Positions 18,174 to 26,366 of a stretch of 64,000 nt of DNA are shown one piece after another. Position numbers and translations under genes: made by a program. Numbering within the stretch: the first letter of the stretch is position 1; each line of letters starts with the position of its first letter. Under the pieces are notes generated by a model. It was not told the DNA's origin. It did no database searches and worked only from the letters and a program-made list of their open reading frames with translations. This DNA is from DAIPKP01 sp964545875 (lineage in GTDB: Bacteria; Synergistota; Synergistia; Synergistales; Aminiphilaceae). Where the stretch lies: contig CAZJHH010000001.1 in the NCBI GenBank assembly GCA_964545875.1, forward strand, positions 310,001 through 374,000, given 5' to 3'.

Positions 18174-18479
18174 ATGTCCAAAGAGTCTGCAGTAGCTTTT
18201 TTGAAGCGTTTGGAGAGCGACGAGGTTCTGGCGGAGCGTCTTCGGGAATGCACCGTCCCCGAAGCGGAAAAACTCGTGAAGGAAGAGCTGGGATACGATT
18301 TCACCAAAGAGGAGATGCAGCAGGCGATCTTCGAGAAAAATCCTGAAATAACCGACGAAGAGCTGGAAGCCGTGGTGGGAGGTGTGTCGGACGACATGAT
18401 TTACGGTATAAGCATAGGTATAGGCATCGGGGGAGGGATGGGGATTATCGCTCTGGCCATCGCTGCGGCGGGAGCGTGA
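18174..18479 (+). CDS. Nif11-like leader peptide precursor B (RiPP-type)
   Basis: 101 residues, nearly identical to precursor A in leader and layout. The GG is at 69-70 (DEELEAVVGG). The core starts VSDDMIYGISIGIGIGGGMG and ends AIAAAGA, with conservative changes (V to I, T to I) relative to A. It begins 377 bp after A, and the 70-bp linker before it is also copied, so it arose by tandem duplication. The ribosome site is AAAGGTGATG as in A. The core has no Cys. An unmodified pore-former or backbone-modified peptide are both possible. Confidence 0.85.
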   Translation: MSKESAVAFLKRLESDEVLAERLRECTVPEAEKLVKEELGYDFTKEEMQQAIFEKNPEITDEELEAVVGGVSDDMIYGISIGIGIGGGMGIIALAIAAAGA

Positions 18480-18549
18480 GAGGAGAAAAAAACCTCGAAT
18501 ACGTGCAGACGTTTACTGATCTTTTGTAAAAGGAAAGTGATGCAAAAAG

Positions 18550-18855
18550 ATGTCCAGGGAATCCGCAGCAGCATTTTTGGAGCGTTTGGAGAGCGACGAG
18601 GTTCTGGCGGAGCGTCTTCGGGGATGTACCGTCCCCGAAGTGGAAAAACTCGTGAAGGAAGAGCTGGGATACGATTTCACCAAAGAGGAGATGCAGCAGG
18701 CGATCTTCGAGAAAAATCCCGAAATAACCGACGAGGAGCTGGAAGCGGTGGTGGGAGGTGGGTCGAAGGATATCATGTCTGGTATAACCATAGGCATGGG
18801 CATATGCGGAGGCACGGGGCTTATCATCCTGGCCATCGCCGCGGCGGGAGCGTGA
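18550..18855 (+). CDS. Nif11-like leader peptide precursor C (RiPP-type, Cys-containing core)
   Basis: 101 residues, third copy, 376 bp after B. The leader is almost unchanged and ends DEELEAVVGG. The core diverges at its start (GSKDIMSGITIGMGICGGTG) and gains a single Cys where A and B have Gly, while the tail AIAAAGA is kept. One Cys with Ser/Thr nearby would allow a thioether or disulfide, unlike A and B. The linker before it is the same duplicated block, with GGAAAGTGATG as ribosome site. Confidence 0.84.
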   Translation: MSRESAAAFLERLESDEVLAERLRGCTVPEVEKLVKEELGYDFTKEEMQQAIFEKNPEITDEELEAVVGGGSKDIMSGITIGMGICGGTGLIILAIAAAGA

Positions 18856-18925
18856 GAGGAGAAAAAAGCCTCGAATGCGTGTAGACGTTTACTGATCTTT
18901 TGTAAAAGGAAAGTGATGAAAAAAG

Positions 18926-19198
18926 ATGTCCAAGAAATCCGCAGCAGCGTTTTTGGAATATTTAGAAGGTGAGGAGGCAATGGTGGAGCGCCTTCGGAGC
19001 TGTAGCCCCCCGGAGGTGGAGAAGCTTGTACGGGAGGAGCTGGGATACGATTTTACCCGGGAGGAGATGCAGCAGGTGATCTTCGAGAAACATCCCGAAA
19101 TGAGCGATGAAGAATTAGAAGCCGCGGTGGGGGGCATGCCGGATCTCGAAACCAACCCCGCTCTCTCTATTTTGTGTCTCACCTTAGTTGCAGCCTAG
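18926..19198 (+). CDS. Nif11-like leader peptide precursor D (divergent short core)
   Basis: 90 residues. The leader is recognisably the same (SAAAFLEYLEGEEAMVERL, ELGYDFTREEMQQVIF, DEELEAAVGG at 61-70), but the core is only 20 residues, MPDLETNPALSILCLTLVAA, with one Cys and no glycine repeat. It starts 376 bp after C, so it belongs to the same duplication series. The conserved leader and free core are typical of RiPP precursor families in which one maturation system handles several cores. Ribosome site GGAAAGTGATG. Confidence 0.82.
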   Translation: MSKKSAAAFLEYLEGEEAMVERLRSCSPPEVEKLVREELGYDFTREEMQQVIFEKHPEMSDEELEAAVGGMPDLETNPALSILCLTLVAA

Positions 19199-19325
19199 CA
19201 AGGAACAAGAAGTTCAGGAGGTGGAAAGGAAGAAGAGAGCAGCGCCAAAAGTGCACAGAAAGAATGATCTTGCCTGATCTTTCCTGGTCTTATGATGGAA
19301 CAACTGCGTAAAAGGAGGGAAAGCA

Positions 19326-19625
19326 ATGTCCTATGAACATGCCCTGGCCTTTTCCGCGCTTCTGGAAGAGAACGAAGAGCTTGAGCAGAAACTCCAGAAT
19401 CTCGGAACTGTAGAAAAGATCGAACGCTATGTAAGGAAAGAGCTGGGTTACGCCTTTACGAAGAAGGAGGCGGAACAGGTGTTCTTCGAAAAGAACCCTG
19501 AAATGAGTGATGAAGAGATGGAAAAAATTTGGGGAGGCTACGACACGGATTCCGTGGGATTGGTGGTAGGAACTCCTCCGGTTAGTGGTAGTGCCGTTTT
19601 CTACATAGCTGCAGCGGGATCTTGA
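19326..19625 (+). CDS. Nif11-like leader peptide precursor E (most divergent)
   Basis: 99 residues. The leader is more distant from A-D but has the same plan: ALAFSALLEENEELEQKLQN, ELGYAFTKKEAEQVFFEKNP, SDEEMEKIWGG, with GG at 70-71. The 28-residue core, YDTDSVGLVVGTPPVSGSAV followed by FYIAAAGS, has no Cys and keeps the AAAG-type end of A-C, suggesting the C-terminus is functionally constrained. AAAGGAGGG precedes ATG 19326. It follows D after 127 bp of sequence unrelated to the A-D linkers. The next gene encodes a surface-sorted protein. Confidence 0.8.
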   Translation: MSYEHALAFSALLEENEELEQKLQNLGTVEKIERYVRKELGYAFTKKEAEQVFFEKNPEMSDEEMEKIWGGYDTDSVGLVVGTPPVSGSAVFYIAAAGS

Positions 19626-19752
19626 TAGAGAATTCCGGAGAGGCTTTATTCCGGGTGCACACGGGAATATCTTTTCAATATTGCTCATTCCGCAGAATTT
19701 CGACTTTCTTCCGTTTCCTTTCCCGAAATATTTTCTGTAAGGAGATGAAGAT

Positions 19753-21519
19753 TTGAAGAAAAGACTTTCATGGAAAGTGCAGAAATCTTTCCGGGGTATT
19801 TCGGCGTTTTTTCTGGCAGCGGTGCTTGTCATCGGAATTATCGGAGGGGGAGGGACCGCTCTGGGAGGAGAACCGACTCCCAATCCCTATCTCGCGTCTC
19901 CTCTCTACGGCATTACCCACTTCGATTCGTCCCAGAGCGACTCTACCCCCTACGGACCTCCCCGGGGTAGCTATACGGTGGATCTTACGGCAAAGCCCGT
20001 TTCCTACGGCGGCCCCGTAAACATCATCACCCTGGCCTCCACCCGGGAGGACTATATGTGGGGCCTGGGAACCGATCATGTGCGGTATATATACAAAGGA
20101 AACGGTGCCTGGACGACCCTGGCTACCTTCGAAGCTCTGGCGGATGCCACGAACAACGTGTTGGCTCCCATTCCGGAGGAGAATTTCCGGACCTTCGGAG
20201 AAGCTTCCGCGGAGGGTATGACCGTGGCCGGGATGAATGCGTATCTTACGAACCTTTTTGGCCAGGGTTACGGCAACCGCTTCGGACACGGAACCTATTC
20301 CGTGGTGGATAGGGATAACGTGTTGTACGCCAACTACGGCACCGCTCTCTACGCCTTCGGATTGGCCAATGCCGCGAATCCCTCGGCGGGTATCGAGGTA
20401 CGGTACAGCATAGCGAACGTGGTGGAGACCCTTCTGGGAGAAAACCCTGCGGGAATCCGTATTGCGGGGCTTTCCATGACCTACGATGGTCACGTGCTTA
20501 TCGCCCTCACCAACGGGCTGGGGATTATCGACCGGGATCTCGACCCGGCGAGCGCGTCTTTCTACCGCTTCGGAGAAAACGAAGACGTGTGCAACTCCAT
20601 GGCGGTGGACGAGAACAACGGCGTTTACATCGCCAGCAACACGTTTATGCGCAAACTCGTCTGGACCGGAACGGCTCTTTCGGACAACGAAAATGACGGC
20701 GCCTGGATCTGTTCCTACGATACGGCGGCGGAGCTGCCTCCTATCATCAAGTTCGATAACGGTACGGGATCCACTCCCACCCTCATGGGTTTCGGGGAGG
20801 ACGAGGACAAGCTTGTGGTCATTACCGACGGGGCGAAGCGGATGAAGCTCGTGGCCTTTTGGCGCGATGCCATTCCCGAAGGCTTCGTACAGAAGCCCGG
20901 AACCGCGTCCCGGCGTGTGGCGGGGCAGATTCAGGTGACCTGCGGCTTCAGCGCTCCCCTGCCGGAATGGATTCAGTCGGAGCAGTCCGTGGTGGTTTCG
21001 GGATATGGAGCCTTTGTGGTGAACAATTTGCCCGAAACCGTGGATGCGGCTCTTCAGGGGCAAAACAAGATCCTTCAGGTCTCTCTCATGGGCCCCGCCT
21101 ATGACACGTCCTACGGAGTGGAGCGTTTCGAGTGGAATCCCTCCGCAGATGCCTGGTCCTCGGTCTGGGCCCGTTCAGACGTATCCTCTACCAGCATGGT
21201 GCCCATTCACAGCCAGTCCTCGGAGATGGCCCTGGTGAACGGCTACTATCCCGCCACGGGCTGGGAAGTTACCGGCCTGGATTGGAATACCGGAGCCACG
21301 CTGCACCGCAGTATTTTCGGAAAGGACAATTCCGGCAACGGAGCCTATGCCATTCTCCAGTACCTGGAACATGGAGAACTTCTTTTCAACTCCATAGCGG
21401 GGCCTCTCCTCGTGTCATACACCGGAGGAAGTTCCGGCGGCAGCTGCGCACTGGGAAGCGTTCCGGGGTTTGGAATTCCCCTGCTGCTTCTCCCGCTTCT
21501 GCTTTTCTTTCGTAGGTAA
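19753..21519 (+). CDS. Secreted Synergist-CTERM protein, probable beta-propeller
   Basis: 588 residues, no named function recognised. It has an N-terminal signal peptide (hydrophobic run around residues 18-36, then GGEPTPNP) and a C-terminal sorting signal: SGGSSGGSCALGS, a hydrophobic helix of about 15 residues, and RR. That tail is the Synergist-CTERM pattern, so the protein is expected to be processed and held at the surface. The body has repeated strand segments (YMWGLGTDHVRYIYKG, HVLIALTNGLGIIDRD, GVYIASNTFMRKLVW) suggestive of a propeller. The start is TTG 19753 after GGAG. It lies 127 bp after precursor E; shared transcription is plausible. Confidence 0.72.
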   Translation: MKKRLSWKVQKSFRGISAFFLAAVLVIGIIGGGGTALGGEPTPNPYLASPLYGITHFDSSQSDSTPYGPPRGSYTVDLTAKPVSYGGPVNIITLASTREDYMWGLGTDHVRYIYKGNGAWTTLATFEALADATNNVLAPIPEENFRTFGEASAEGMTVAGMNAYLTNLFGQGYGNRFGHGTYSVVDRDNVLYANYGTALYAFGLANAANPSAGIEVRYSIANVVETLLGENPAGIRIAGLSMTYDGHVLIALTNGLGIIDRDLDPASASFYRFGENEDVCNSMAVDENNGVYIASNTFMRKLVWTGTALSDNENDGAWICSYDTAAELPPIIKFDNGTGSTPTLMGFGEDEDKLVVITDGAKRMKLVAFWRDAIPEGFVQKPGTASRRVAGQIQVTCGFSAPLPEWIQSEQSVVVSGYGAFVVNNLPETVDAALQGQNKILQVSLMGPAYDTSYGVERFEWNPSADAWSSVWARSDVSSTSMVPIHSQSSEMALVNGYYPATGWEVTGLDWNTGATLHRSIFGKDNSGNGAYAILQYLEHGELLFNSIAGPLLVSYTGGSSGGSCALGSVPGFGIPLLLLPLLLFFRR

Positions 21520-21596
21520 CTTTTACCTCCTAAAAAAGAAAGTGGTGTGTGCGTGCGGAGTAACAGTGATTTCAAATGTGTAGCTTCATGGGAGTT

Positions 21597-21613
21597 TTTG
21601 GTTGGCAACCAAA
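21597..21613 (+). promoter_or_regulatory. 17-bp palindrome before the MBL-fold hydrolase gene
   Basis: TTTGGTTG-G-CAACCAAA is a perfect palindrome ending 15 bp before ATG 21628, next to the ribosome site. It may be an operator or a hairpin hiding the ribosome site. Confidence 0.4.
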
Positions 21614-21627
21614 GAGAGGAAGGCAGA

Positions 21628-23157
21628 ATGATAAGGCCCAGGCGATCCGGATTGGTCACGGCGTTGATGGCAGCGGTTCTCGTGTTTTCGGTGCAGGCGG
21701 GATTTGAGAGTCCCTCCTTCGGATCCGCCACGGATAGCTACACGTATTTCGAAAATCTTCCGCTCTTCGACCCCCTCACTCCTTTGGAGGGGAACGAGAT
21801 GCGCATCACCTTCATGGGCTCCATGATTCCCCTTCCCGTGCGCCTGGCCCAGGCGGAGCTGAGTATTTTCGTCGAAGTGGGGTGGGTTTCCGATCCCACT
21901 GATTCCTACTACCACGGCAGGCCGGTGGATCAGTTCGTCTTCGATATGGGAGCGGGGGTCTCCGGGAACTATGCCGCCGCAAAGGTGGGATATCGCCTCA
22001 TGGACAAGATTTTCCTCACCCATCTGCATGCGGATCATATGACCGACTTGGTTCATACCTACTGTTTCGGCCCCGCGAGCGACCGTAAATCCCCTCTCTA
22101 TGTCTGGGGCTCCAAGCCCTCGGGAGTGAGGAATCCCTCCTATTTCAACTCCCCCGGCGGCGGTTGCAGCGTCATGGAATCCCAATCCTCCGGCGGTGCC
22201 TACTACGATGACGGGGTTATCACCATGTGTGCGCATCTGCGTGAGGCCTTGCGGTGGCACACGGAGAGCTTCAGTTTCCAGACCACTGCCTACGCCGGAT
22301 ATACACCTCCCACCAAGGCGAGTTGGGGGCTTCCGCATAACCCGGTACCGGTGGGCAACGACAGCCCCAACGATGCCTATGCCATCGTGCCCATCGAGCT
22401 GGATTGGAGCCAGGTGGGAGGAGTGGCCTACGAAAACGCATCCACAAGGGTGAAAATCAGCCATTTCCCGGTAGTTCACGCTCGACGGGGATCCATGGGA
22501 TACAAGCTCGAATGGGTCACCTCTTCGGGGGTTCCCTTGAGCATGATTTTCACCGGCGACACCAAGCCTGAGACCAACAGCATCGAACAGGCCAAGAACG
22601 ATGGTCTCGGTGTGGATGTCTTCATTCACGAGATGGTGGTTCCTCCCGAGGTATGGGCCTACAAGAATATGGGGCTCGATGGGCCTCTTGCGCCGGGAGA
22701 TCCGGGGTACGAGGAGTTTCAAGAAACCGTGGAGGAGCTGACGAGGGTTCAGAACAGTTCCCATACTACCCAGGGGGCCTTCGGTTATCTTCTCAGTCAG
22801 ATAGAGCCCAAGCCCAGGCTTACCGTGGCCACCCACTTTCCCGTGGCGGACGATACCGTTGCAAGTGCCTTGCAGAGCGTGCAGGCCCACTGTCCCGAGG
22901 TGGAGATGGGAAACGATATAGTCTGGTCCTTCGACCTTATGATATTTCGGGTCTTTCCCAATCGCATCGAGCAGTGTCGGGCGGATGTGTCGAGGTTCAG
23001 CTTCACTCCACCGGTCCGTCTGCCCGGTGGGCTCTTGCCGCCGAAGTATCACGATGCCTCGGGTGCAGGGGATCCCTACGCCCAGATAGATACCACGGAT
23101 ACCATTCCTCCCACCAACGAGGACGGTACGATAAACTACCGGGAGGACGGATACTAG
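21628..23157 (+). CDS. Secreted metallo-beta-lactamase-fold hydrolase (GntH-like)
   Basis: 509 residues. A signal peptide (MIRPRRSGLVTALMAAVLVF, then a cleavage region near QAGFESPSFGS) directs export. The MBL fold shows MRITFMGSMIPLP, VFDMGAG, the metal motif THLHADHMTDL (about residues 131-141), later His residues in KISHFPVVHARRG, IFTGDTKP and ATHFPVADD. The segments CFGPASDRKSPLYVWG and IHEMVVPPEVWAYKN match the group I know as GntH-type hydrolases. The Ser/Thr-rich tail lacks a CTERM signal. ATG 21628 has AGAGGAAGG upstream. A ribonuclease Z-like fold with a small-molecule substrate is likely; the true substrate is unknown. Confidence 0.72.
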   Translation: MIRPRRSGLVTALMAAVLVFSVQAGFESPSFGSATDSYTYFENLPLFDPLTPLEGNEMRITFMGSMIPLPVRLAQAELSIFVEVGWVSDPTDSYYHGRPVDQFVFDMGAGVSGNYAAAKVGYRLMDKIFLTHLHADHMTDLVHTYCFGPASDRKSPLYVWGSKPSGVRNPSYFNSPGGGCSVMESQSSGGAYYDDGVITMCAHLREALRWHTESFSFQTTAYAGYTPPTKASWGLPHNPVPVGNDSPNDAYAIVPIELDWSQVGGVAYENASTRVKISHFPVVHARRGSMGYKLEWVTSSGVPLSMIFTGDTKPETNSIEQAKNDGLGVDVFIHEMVVPPEVWAYKNMGLDGPLAPGDPGYEEFQETVEELTRVQNSSHTTQGAFGYLLSQIEPKPRLTVATHFPVADDTVASALQSVQAHCPEVEMGNDIVWSFDLMIFRVFPNRIEQCRADVSRFSFTPPVRLPGGLLPPKYHDASGAGDPYAQIDTTDTIPPTNEDGTINYREDGY

Positions 23158-23460
23158 AGCGGTTTTACAAATAATGTGTCGCGAAATATTGAACGGGAGC
23201 CTCCGTTTATATGTTCCAGCTCCTCCAGTGGTGGAATCGTTTCCTTGCTTTGCTGCTCCGGGCCGTCGCGAGATTCGTGCCGGCCATGGCGTGGCTGAGG
23301 CTTGTCGGCACGTCCTGTGCCCTCACCGGCCCTCCGCGACGCAAAGCCGCACTCGCCGACCACTATGTCGTTGCCGGGAACATATTCGCCTCGGAAGTCC
23401 ATTCAACGCCACATGTCAACGAAAACCGCTTCAAGAACAAATCTGAAAGGCAGTATGTGC
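23158..23460. other. Unexplained stretch, possibly a decayed foreign fragment
   Basis: About 300 bp between the hydrolase gene and the terminator at 23471. Several short open frames run through both strands but none has a ribosome site, a recognisable domain or an intact end. The word use (many CG-rich steps such as CCGCGACGCAAAGCCGC) differs from flanking genes. It could be a remnant of a mobile element; I see no terminal repeats. Confidence 0.35.
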
Positions 23461-23470
23461 TATTTGGAAG

Positions 23471-23507
23471 ATGGGGAGGCGAGAAGAATTTCTTCTCGCC
23501 TCCCCAT
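23471..23507. terminator. Long perfect hairpin between convergent genes (bidirectional terminator)
   Basis: 18-bp arms (23471-23488 and 23490-23507) separated by one base, followed on the plus strand by AGTTTTCG. It lies 35 bp beyond the stop of the minus-strand binding-protein gene and after the plus-strand region, so it can serve both. Confidence 0.75.
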
Positions 23508-23541
23508 AGTTTTCGCGATCGGCGTTTTTCAAAAGAATTTC

Positions 23542-25452
23542 TCAGGGATTCACGAGTATCGCCTTCTCCCGGAGTTCCGGAGAGATGAAAAGGCCGTATT
23601 TCTCCGCAAGCTCGAGATTGAGCAGCAGCTTTTCCGCCTGGATGTTGCTGAAGGGAATCTCTCCGGGAGAAGTTCCTGCAAGTACCCGAAGAACTTTTTC
23701 CGATGCCTCCAGCCCCGCATCGAAGTAATCCCGGGCTACCCCGAGGATGGCTCCGTACTTCATCTGGGGGGTGTCGAAGGTGTAGACCGGAAGGTTGCGT
23801 TCCCGGGCTTTTCTGACGATCTGGGGAAATCCAGGCCGGGTGGTATTATCCGGAATCTGGGCTATGAGATCGATTTTTTCGGCGCAGAGAGCCGCTACAG
23901 CCTGGGTTATTTCGGCGGTGGATGTTACGGGAACGCTCACCAGTTCCAGCCCCTGGGAATGCAGGGCCTCTTCGAACCAGTCCCGGTAAAGCTGGCTGTT
24001 GATCTCTCCCGGAGTGAAGAGGGTTCCCACCCGGCGCACCTCCGGCAGGGTTTCGCGAAGGAGCTTCACCATGGTCTCGAAGGCGGGGCGGGTGCTGATG
24101 CCGGTAACGTTCTTCCGGTGTTCTTTCGAACTGCTTCCCGCTCCCGCCCGTACGGGATCTCCCACGGCGCTGAAGACCATGGGGATTTCCTCGCCTATCT
24201 GGCTTATTGCCGCCTGAAGGGTGGGAGTGGAGATCACCATGAGCAGGTCCGGTTTTTCGGATCGGAGGGAGGTCATCATGGCGGAGAGGGTGCTCATATC
24301 TCCCTGGGCGTTAAGGATGCGGAGGTTGAAATCCCGTCCCTCCACCAATCCCCCCCGGCGCAATCCCTCCTGAAAGCCCTGAACGCAGAGTTCCGAGGTT
24401 TCCGTATCGTTGTAGAGGGCCATGCGCAGTTCCAGAGGTTTTTTTCGGGGAGTTCCGAAGGATGACTCCCCCGGCAGAAGTGTCTTTACCCGCACTTCCT
24501 CCATGGGAATTTCTTCCGGGGGAGTGCCGTGGAGAATTTGCACCGCCTGGGCCGCCGCCTGATCTCCCCATTCCCGAAAGTCCGGTCCGATCCCTCCGGC
24601 GGCGCCGAGAGCCACCAGGCCGAGATCGCTCACGAAGATGGGAATTCCTTCTCCCCGGGCAACCTTGAGAATCGAGGCGAATCCGGCGCTCACCAGGTTA
24701 TCTGCGGAAAAGAGAAAGGCCCGGGCTCCCCGCTGCATCAGGGAGCGTGCGGTCAGCGAAAGATCGGATACGGTGGAAGCGGTGCCCTCCAGAATCGTTA
24801 TTCCGTGCTCTTTGCCGAGCTTTCGCAGGATTTCCACCTCCAGCACCGACTGGGGCTGGGCGGGATCGTAGATAATGCCCACCGTATTCAGGTTTTCGCA
24901 GGATTTGAGAGCCAGTTCCAGAAGTTCCTTCATGGTGGATCGTGCGTAGACCCCGGTGATGTTCTTCGGAACTCCCTCCCGAAAGAGCCCCAGCTCTGCG
25001 GGGTCCGTGGCCACGCAGTAGACGTAGGGAACCCCCCGTACGTGATTCGCTCCCGCCACGAGAGTGGGAGATGCGATGGAGACGAGAAGATGAGGCTTGT
25101 TCCGCAGGGCGGCATCGAAGATCTGGGGGAGGAGCCCCAGATCTCCCTGGGCGTTGAATTCCTTGAGCAGGTAATCCTTCTTCTCCAGAAGCCCCCGGCT
25201 TTGAAGCCCCGCGAGAAAACCCTCCCGAGCCTCGTCCAGTACGGGAGTGCTGATGAGATTCACCAGAGCGATGATCGCGGGGCCATGGAAACCCCCTTCC
25301 AGGGAGGTGGTTTTCGGGATTCTTTCCGGGGAGGTTTTGTTTTCTGCATTTGTGGAGAATATGCGGCTTGCCCGGTCCGAGTAAAGCAGAATTCCCGAGG
25401 CCACGCAGATAAGAAATATCATGAGTCCCAGATGTTGAAGAAGTTTGCGCAT
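23542..25452 (-). CDS. ABC transporter substrate-binding protein with two tandem ABC_sub_bind (TrpX-like) domains
   Basis: 636 residues, about twice the family length. The N-terminus is a membrane signal/anchor (LGLMIFLICVASGILLY). Domain 1 (about 55-335) begins IIALVNLISTPVLDEAREGF and domain 2 (about 340-636) LRMALYNDTETSELCVQGFQ. Both contain the family's repeated features: GL(L/V)E, NAQGD, a KPxLL(V/M)xIxTPTL segment and NITGV/NVTGIS. The protein captures a solute for the permease and ATPase encoded upstream. It is the last gene of the five-gene minus-strand operon. GAGGAG precedes the ATG. A head-to-tail duplication within one polypeptide is unusual for this family. Confidence 0.83.
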   Translation of the reverse strand: MRKLLQHLGLMIFLICVASGILLYSDRASRIFSTNAENKTSPERIPKTTSLEGGFHGPAIIALVNLISTPVLDEAREGFLAGLQSRGLLEKKDYLLKEFNAQGDLGLLPQIFDAALRNKPHLLVSIASPTLVAGANHVRGVPYVYCVATDPAELGLFREGVPKNITGVYARSTMKELLELALKSCENLNTVGIIYDPAQPQSVLEVEILRKLGKEHGITILEGTASTVSDLSLTARSLMQRGARAFLFSADNLVSAGFASILKVARGEGIPIFVSDLGLVALGAAGGIGPDFREWGDQAAAQAVQILHGTPPEEIPMEEVRVKTLLPGESSFGTPRKKPLELRMALYNDTETSELCVQGFQEGLRRGGLVEGRDFNLRILNAQGDMSTLSAMMTSLRSEKPDLLMVISTPTLQAAISQIGEEIPMVFSAVGDPVRAGAGSSSKEHRKNVTGISTRPAFETMVKLLRETLPEVRRVGTLFTPGEINSQLYRDWFEEALHSQGLELVSVPVTSTAEITQAVAALCAEKIDLIAQIPDNTTRPGFPQIVRKARERNLPVYTFDTPQMKYGAILGVARDYFDAGLEASEKVLRVLAGTSPGEIPFSNIQAEKLLLNLELAEKYGLFISPELREKAILVNP

Positions 25453-25474
25453 GTTTTTCTTTCTCCTCTTTTCG

Positions 25475-26326
25475 CTATCCGAGTTCGAAGGTGGTAACCC
25501 CGAAAATGCGTTCCAGAGGGAGATCCGGAGGGGTTCCCCGATACATTCGGGAGGTGCCGAAAACGGGCTGCATCCGGTATTTTTCCGCTAGGGCCAGAGC
25601 CTTCTTATTCGGTTCAGGCACGTCGAGATAGATGGGAGTTCCCTCGGGAATTTCCTCCAGGGCCTTCAGAAAAAGAGCCTCTCCCAGAAGGGCGTTCGCC
25701 GCAAAAAGCGGGCCGATCTTCCAGCCTCTCCGACACTGACGCAGTGTGATGGATCCCCGGATTACTCCATCCTTCAGAGCTCCGAGAGAACGACTCTTTT
25801 CCAAAAAGAGCCATGAATGCAGAAATTCCCGGCGATCTCCTCCGAAGTGAAAGGCGTCGAAGGTCAGGATATCCTCAAAAGGAAGCTCTTTAAGAGAGAT
25901 GAAGCTTTCCGGCACTGAGGGGCTTTCTTCCGGCTCGCTTCCCCGGAGATACTCGTAGCGAATATTGCGATAGGCAAGACGGAACCCGGATCGGGCATAG
26001 TTGTCCTGCTGAGCGGGAACCCCGTCCAGGCCGAGGATGCAACCCTCTCCGTATTGCATGGCGTGATTCCAGAGCTGAAGGCCGTATCCCTTTCCCCGGA
26101 ATTCCGGGCGGACCATATAGAAGCCGATAAAGCCGAAATCGTGAGGGTATTTTACGCAGGAGATGCAGCTTACGGGTTCTTCCCGGAGCTTGCCCATAAA
26201 AAATCCCGAAGGATCCTGGGCGAAAAAGGCCCGGGCATCGGAAAGTCCCGGATTCCACCCCTCCCGGGCGGCCCACTCCACCGCGAGTTCCACCTCCTCG
26301 AAGGTGGCGGTATGTATGGTGTACAT
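25475..26326 (-). CDS. GNAT acetyltransferase with YitH-like C-terminal domain
   Basis: 283 residues. The N-terminal GNAT domain (about 1-130) has the acetyl-CoA loop in FYMVRPEFRGKGYGLQLWNHA and the typical end LGLDGVPAQQDNYARSGFRLAYRN. The C-terminal half (about 145-283) resembles the second domain of YitH-type acetyltransferases (GPLFAANALLGEALFLKAL, IYLDVPEPNKKALALAEKY). It lies between the ATPase and the binding-protein genes of the ABC operon, 22 bp before the latter, so it is probably cotranscribed. It may modify the imported compound, which is inference from context. Confidence 0.78.
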   Translation of the reverse strand: MYTIHTATFEEVELAVEWAAREGWNPGLSDARAFFAQDPSGFFMGKLREEPVSCISCVKYPHDFGFIGFYMVRPEFRGKGYGLQLWNHAMQYGEGCILGLDGVPAQQDNYARSGFRLAYRNIRYEYLRGSEPEESPSVPESFISLKELPFEDILTFDAFHFGGDRREFLHSWLFLEKSRSLGALKDGVIRGSITLRQCRRGWKIGPLFAANALLGEALFLKALEEIPEGTPIYLDVPEPNKKALALAEKYRMQPVFGTSRMYRGTPPDLPLERIFGVTTFELG

Positions 26327-26366
26327 GTCGTTCCTTCCTTCCGAAATTCTTTGTTTGATTTTTTCG

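Larger units (their letters stand above)
17797..18925 (+). repeat. Tandem ~376-bp duplication units of Nif11 precursor gene plus linker
   Basis: Three consecutive units begin at 17797, 18174 and 18550, a fourth diverged one at 18926. Each has the leader-coding DNA and a linker of about 70 bp (stop, GAGAGGAGAAAAAA-type stretch, then the next ribosome site) almost unchanged. Cores vary more than leaders. Confidence 0.85.

Noticed and set aside
17797..19198. Regular repeats suggesting a CRISPR array or satellite
   Set aside because: The period is about 376 bp and each unit is a protein-coding gene with conserved leader; there are no short repeats with unique spacers.
23158..23460. Calling this stretch an insertion sequence
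   Set aside because: No transposase motif, terminal inverted repeats or target duplication could be seen, so it is only reported as unexplained.
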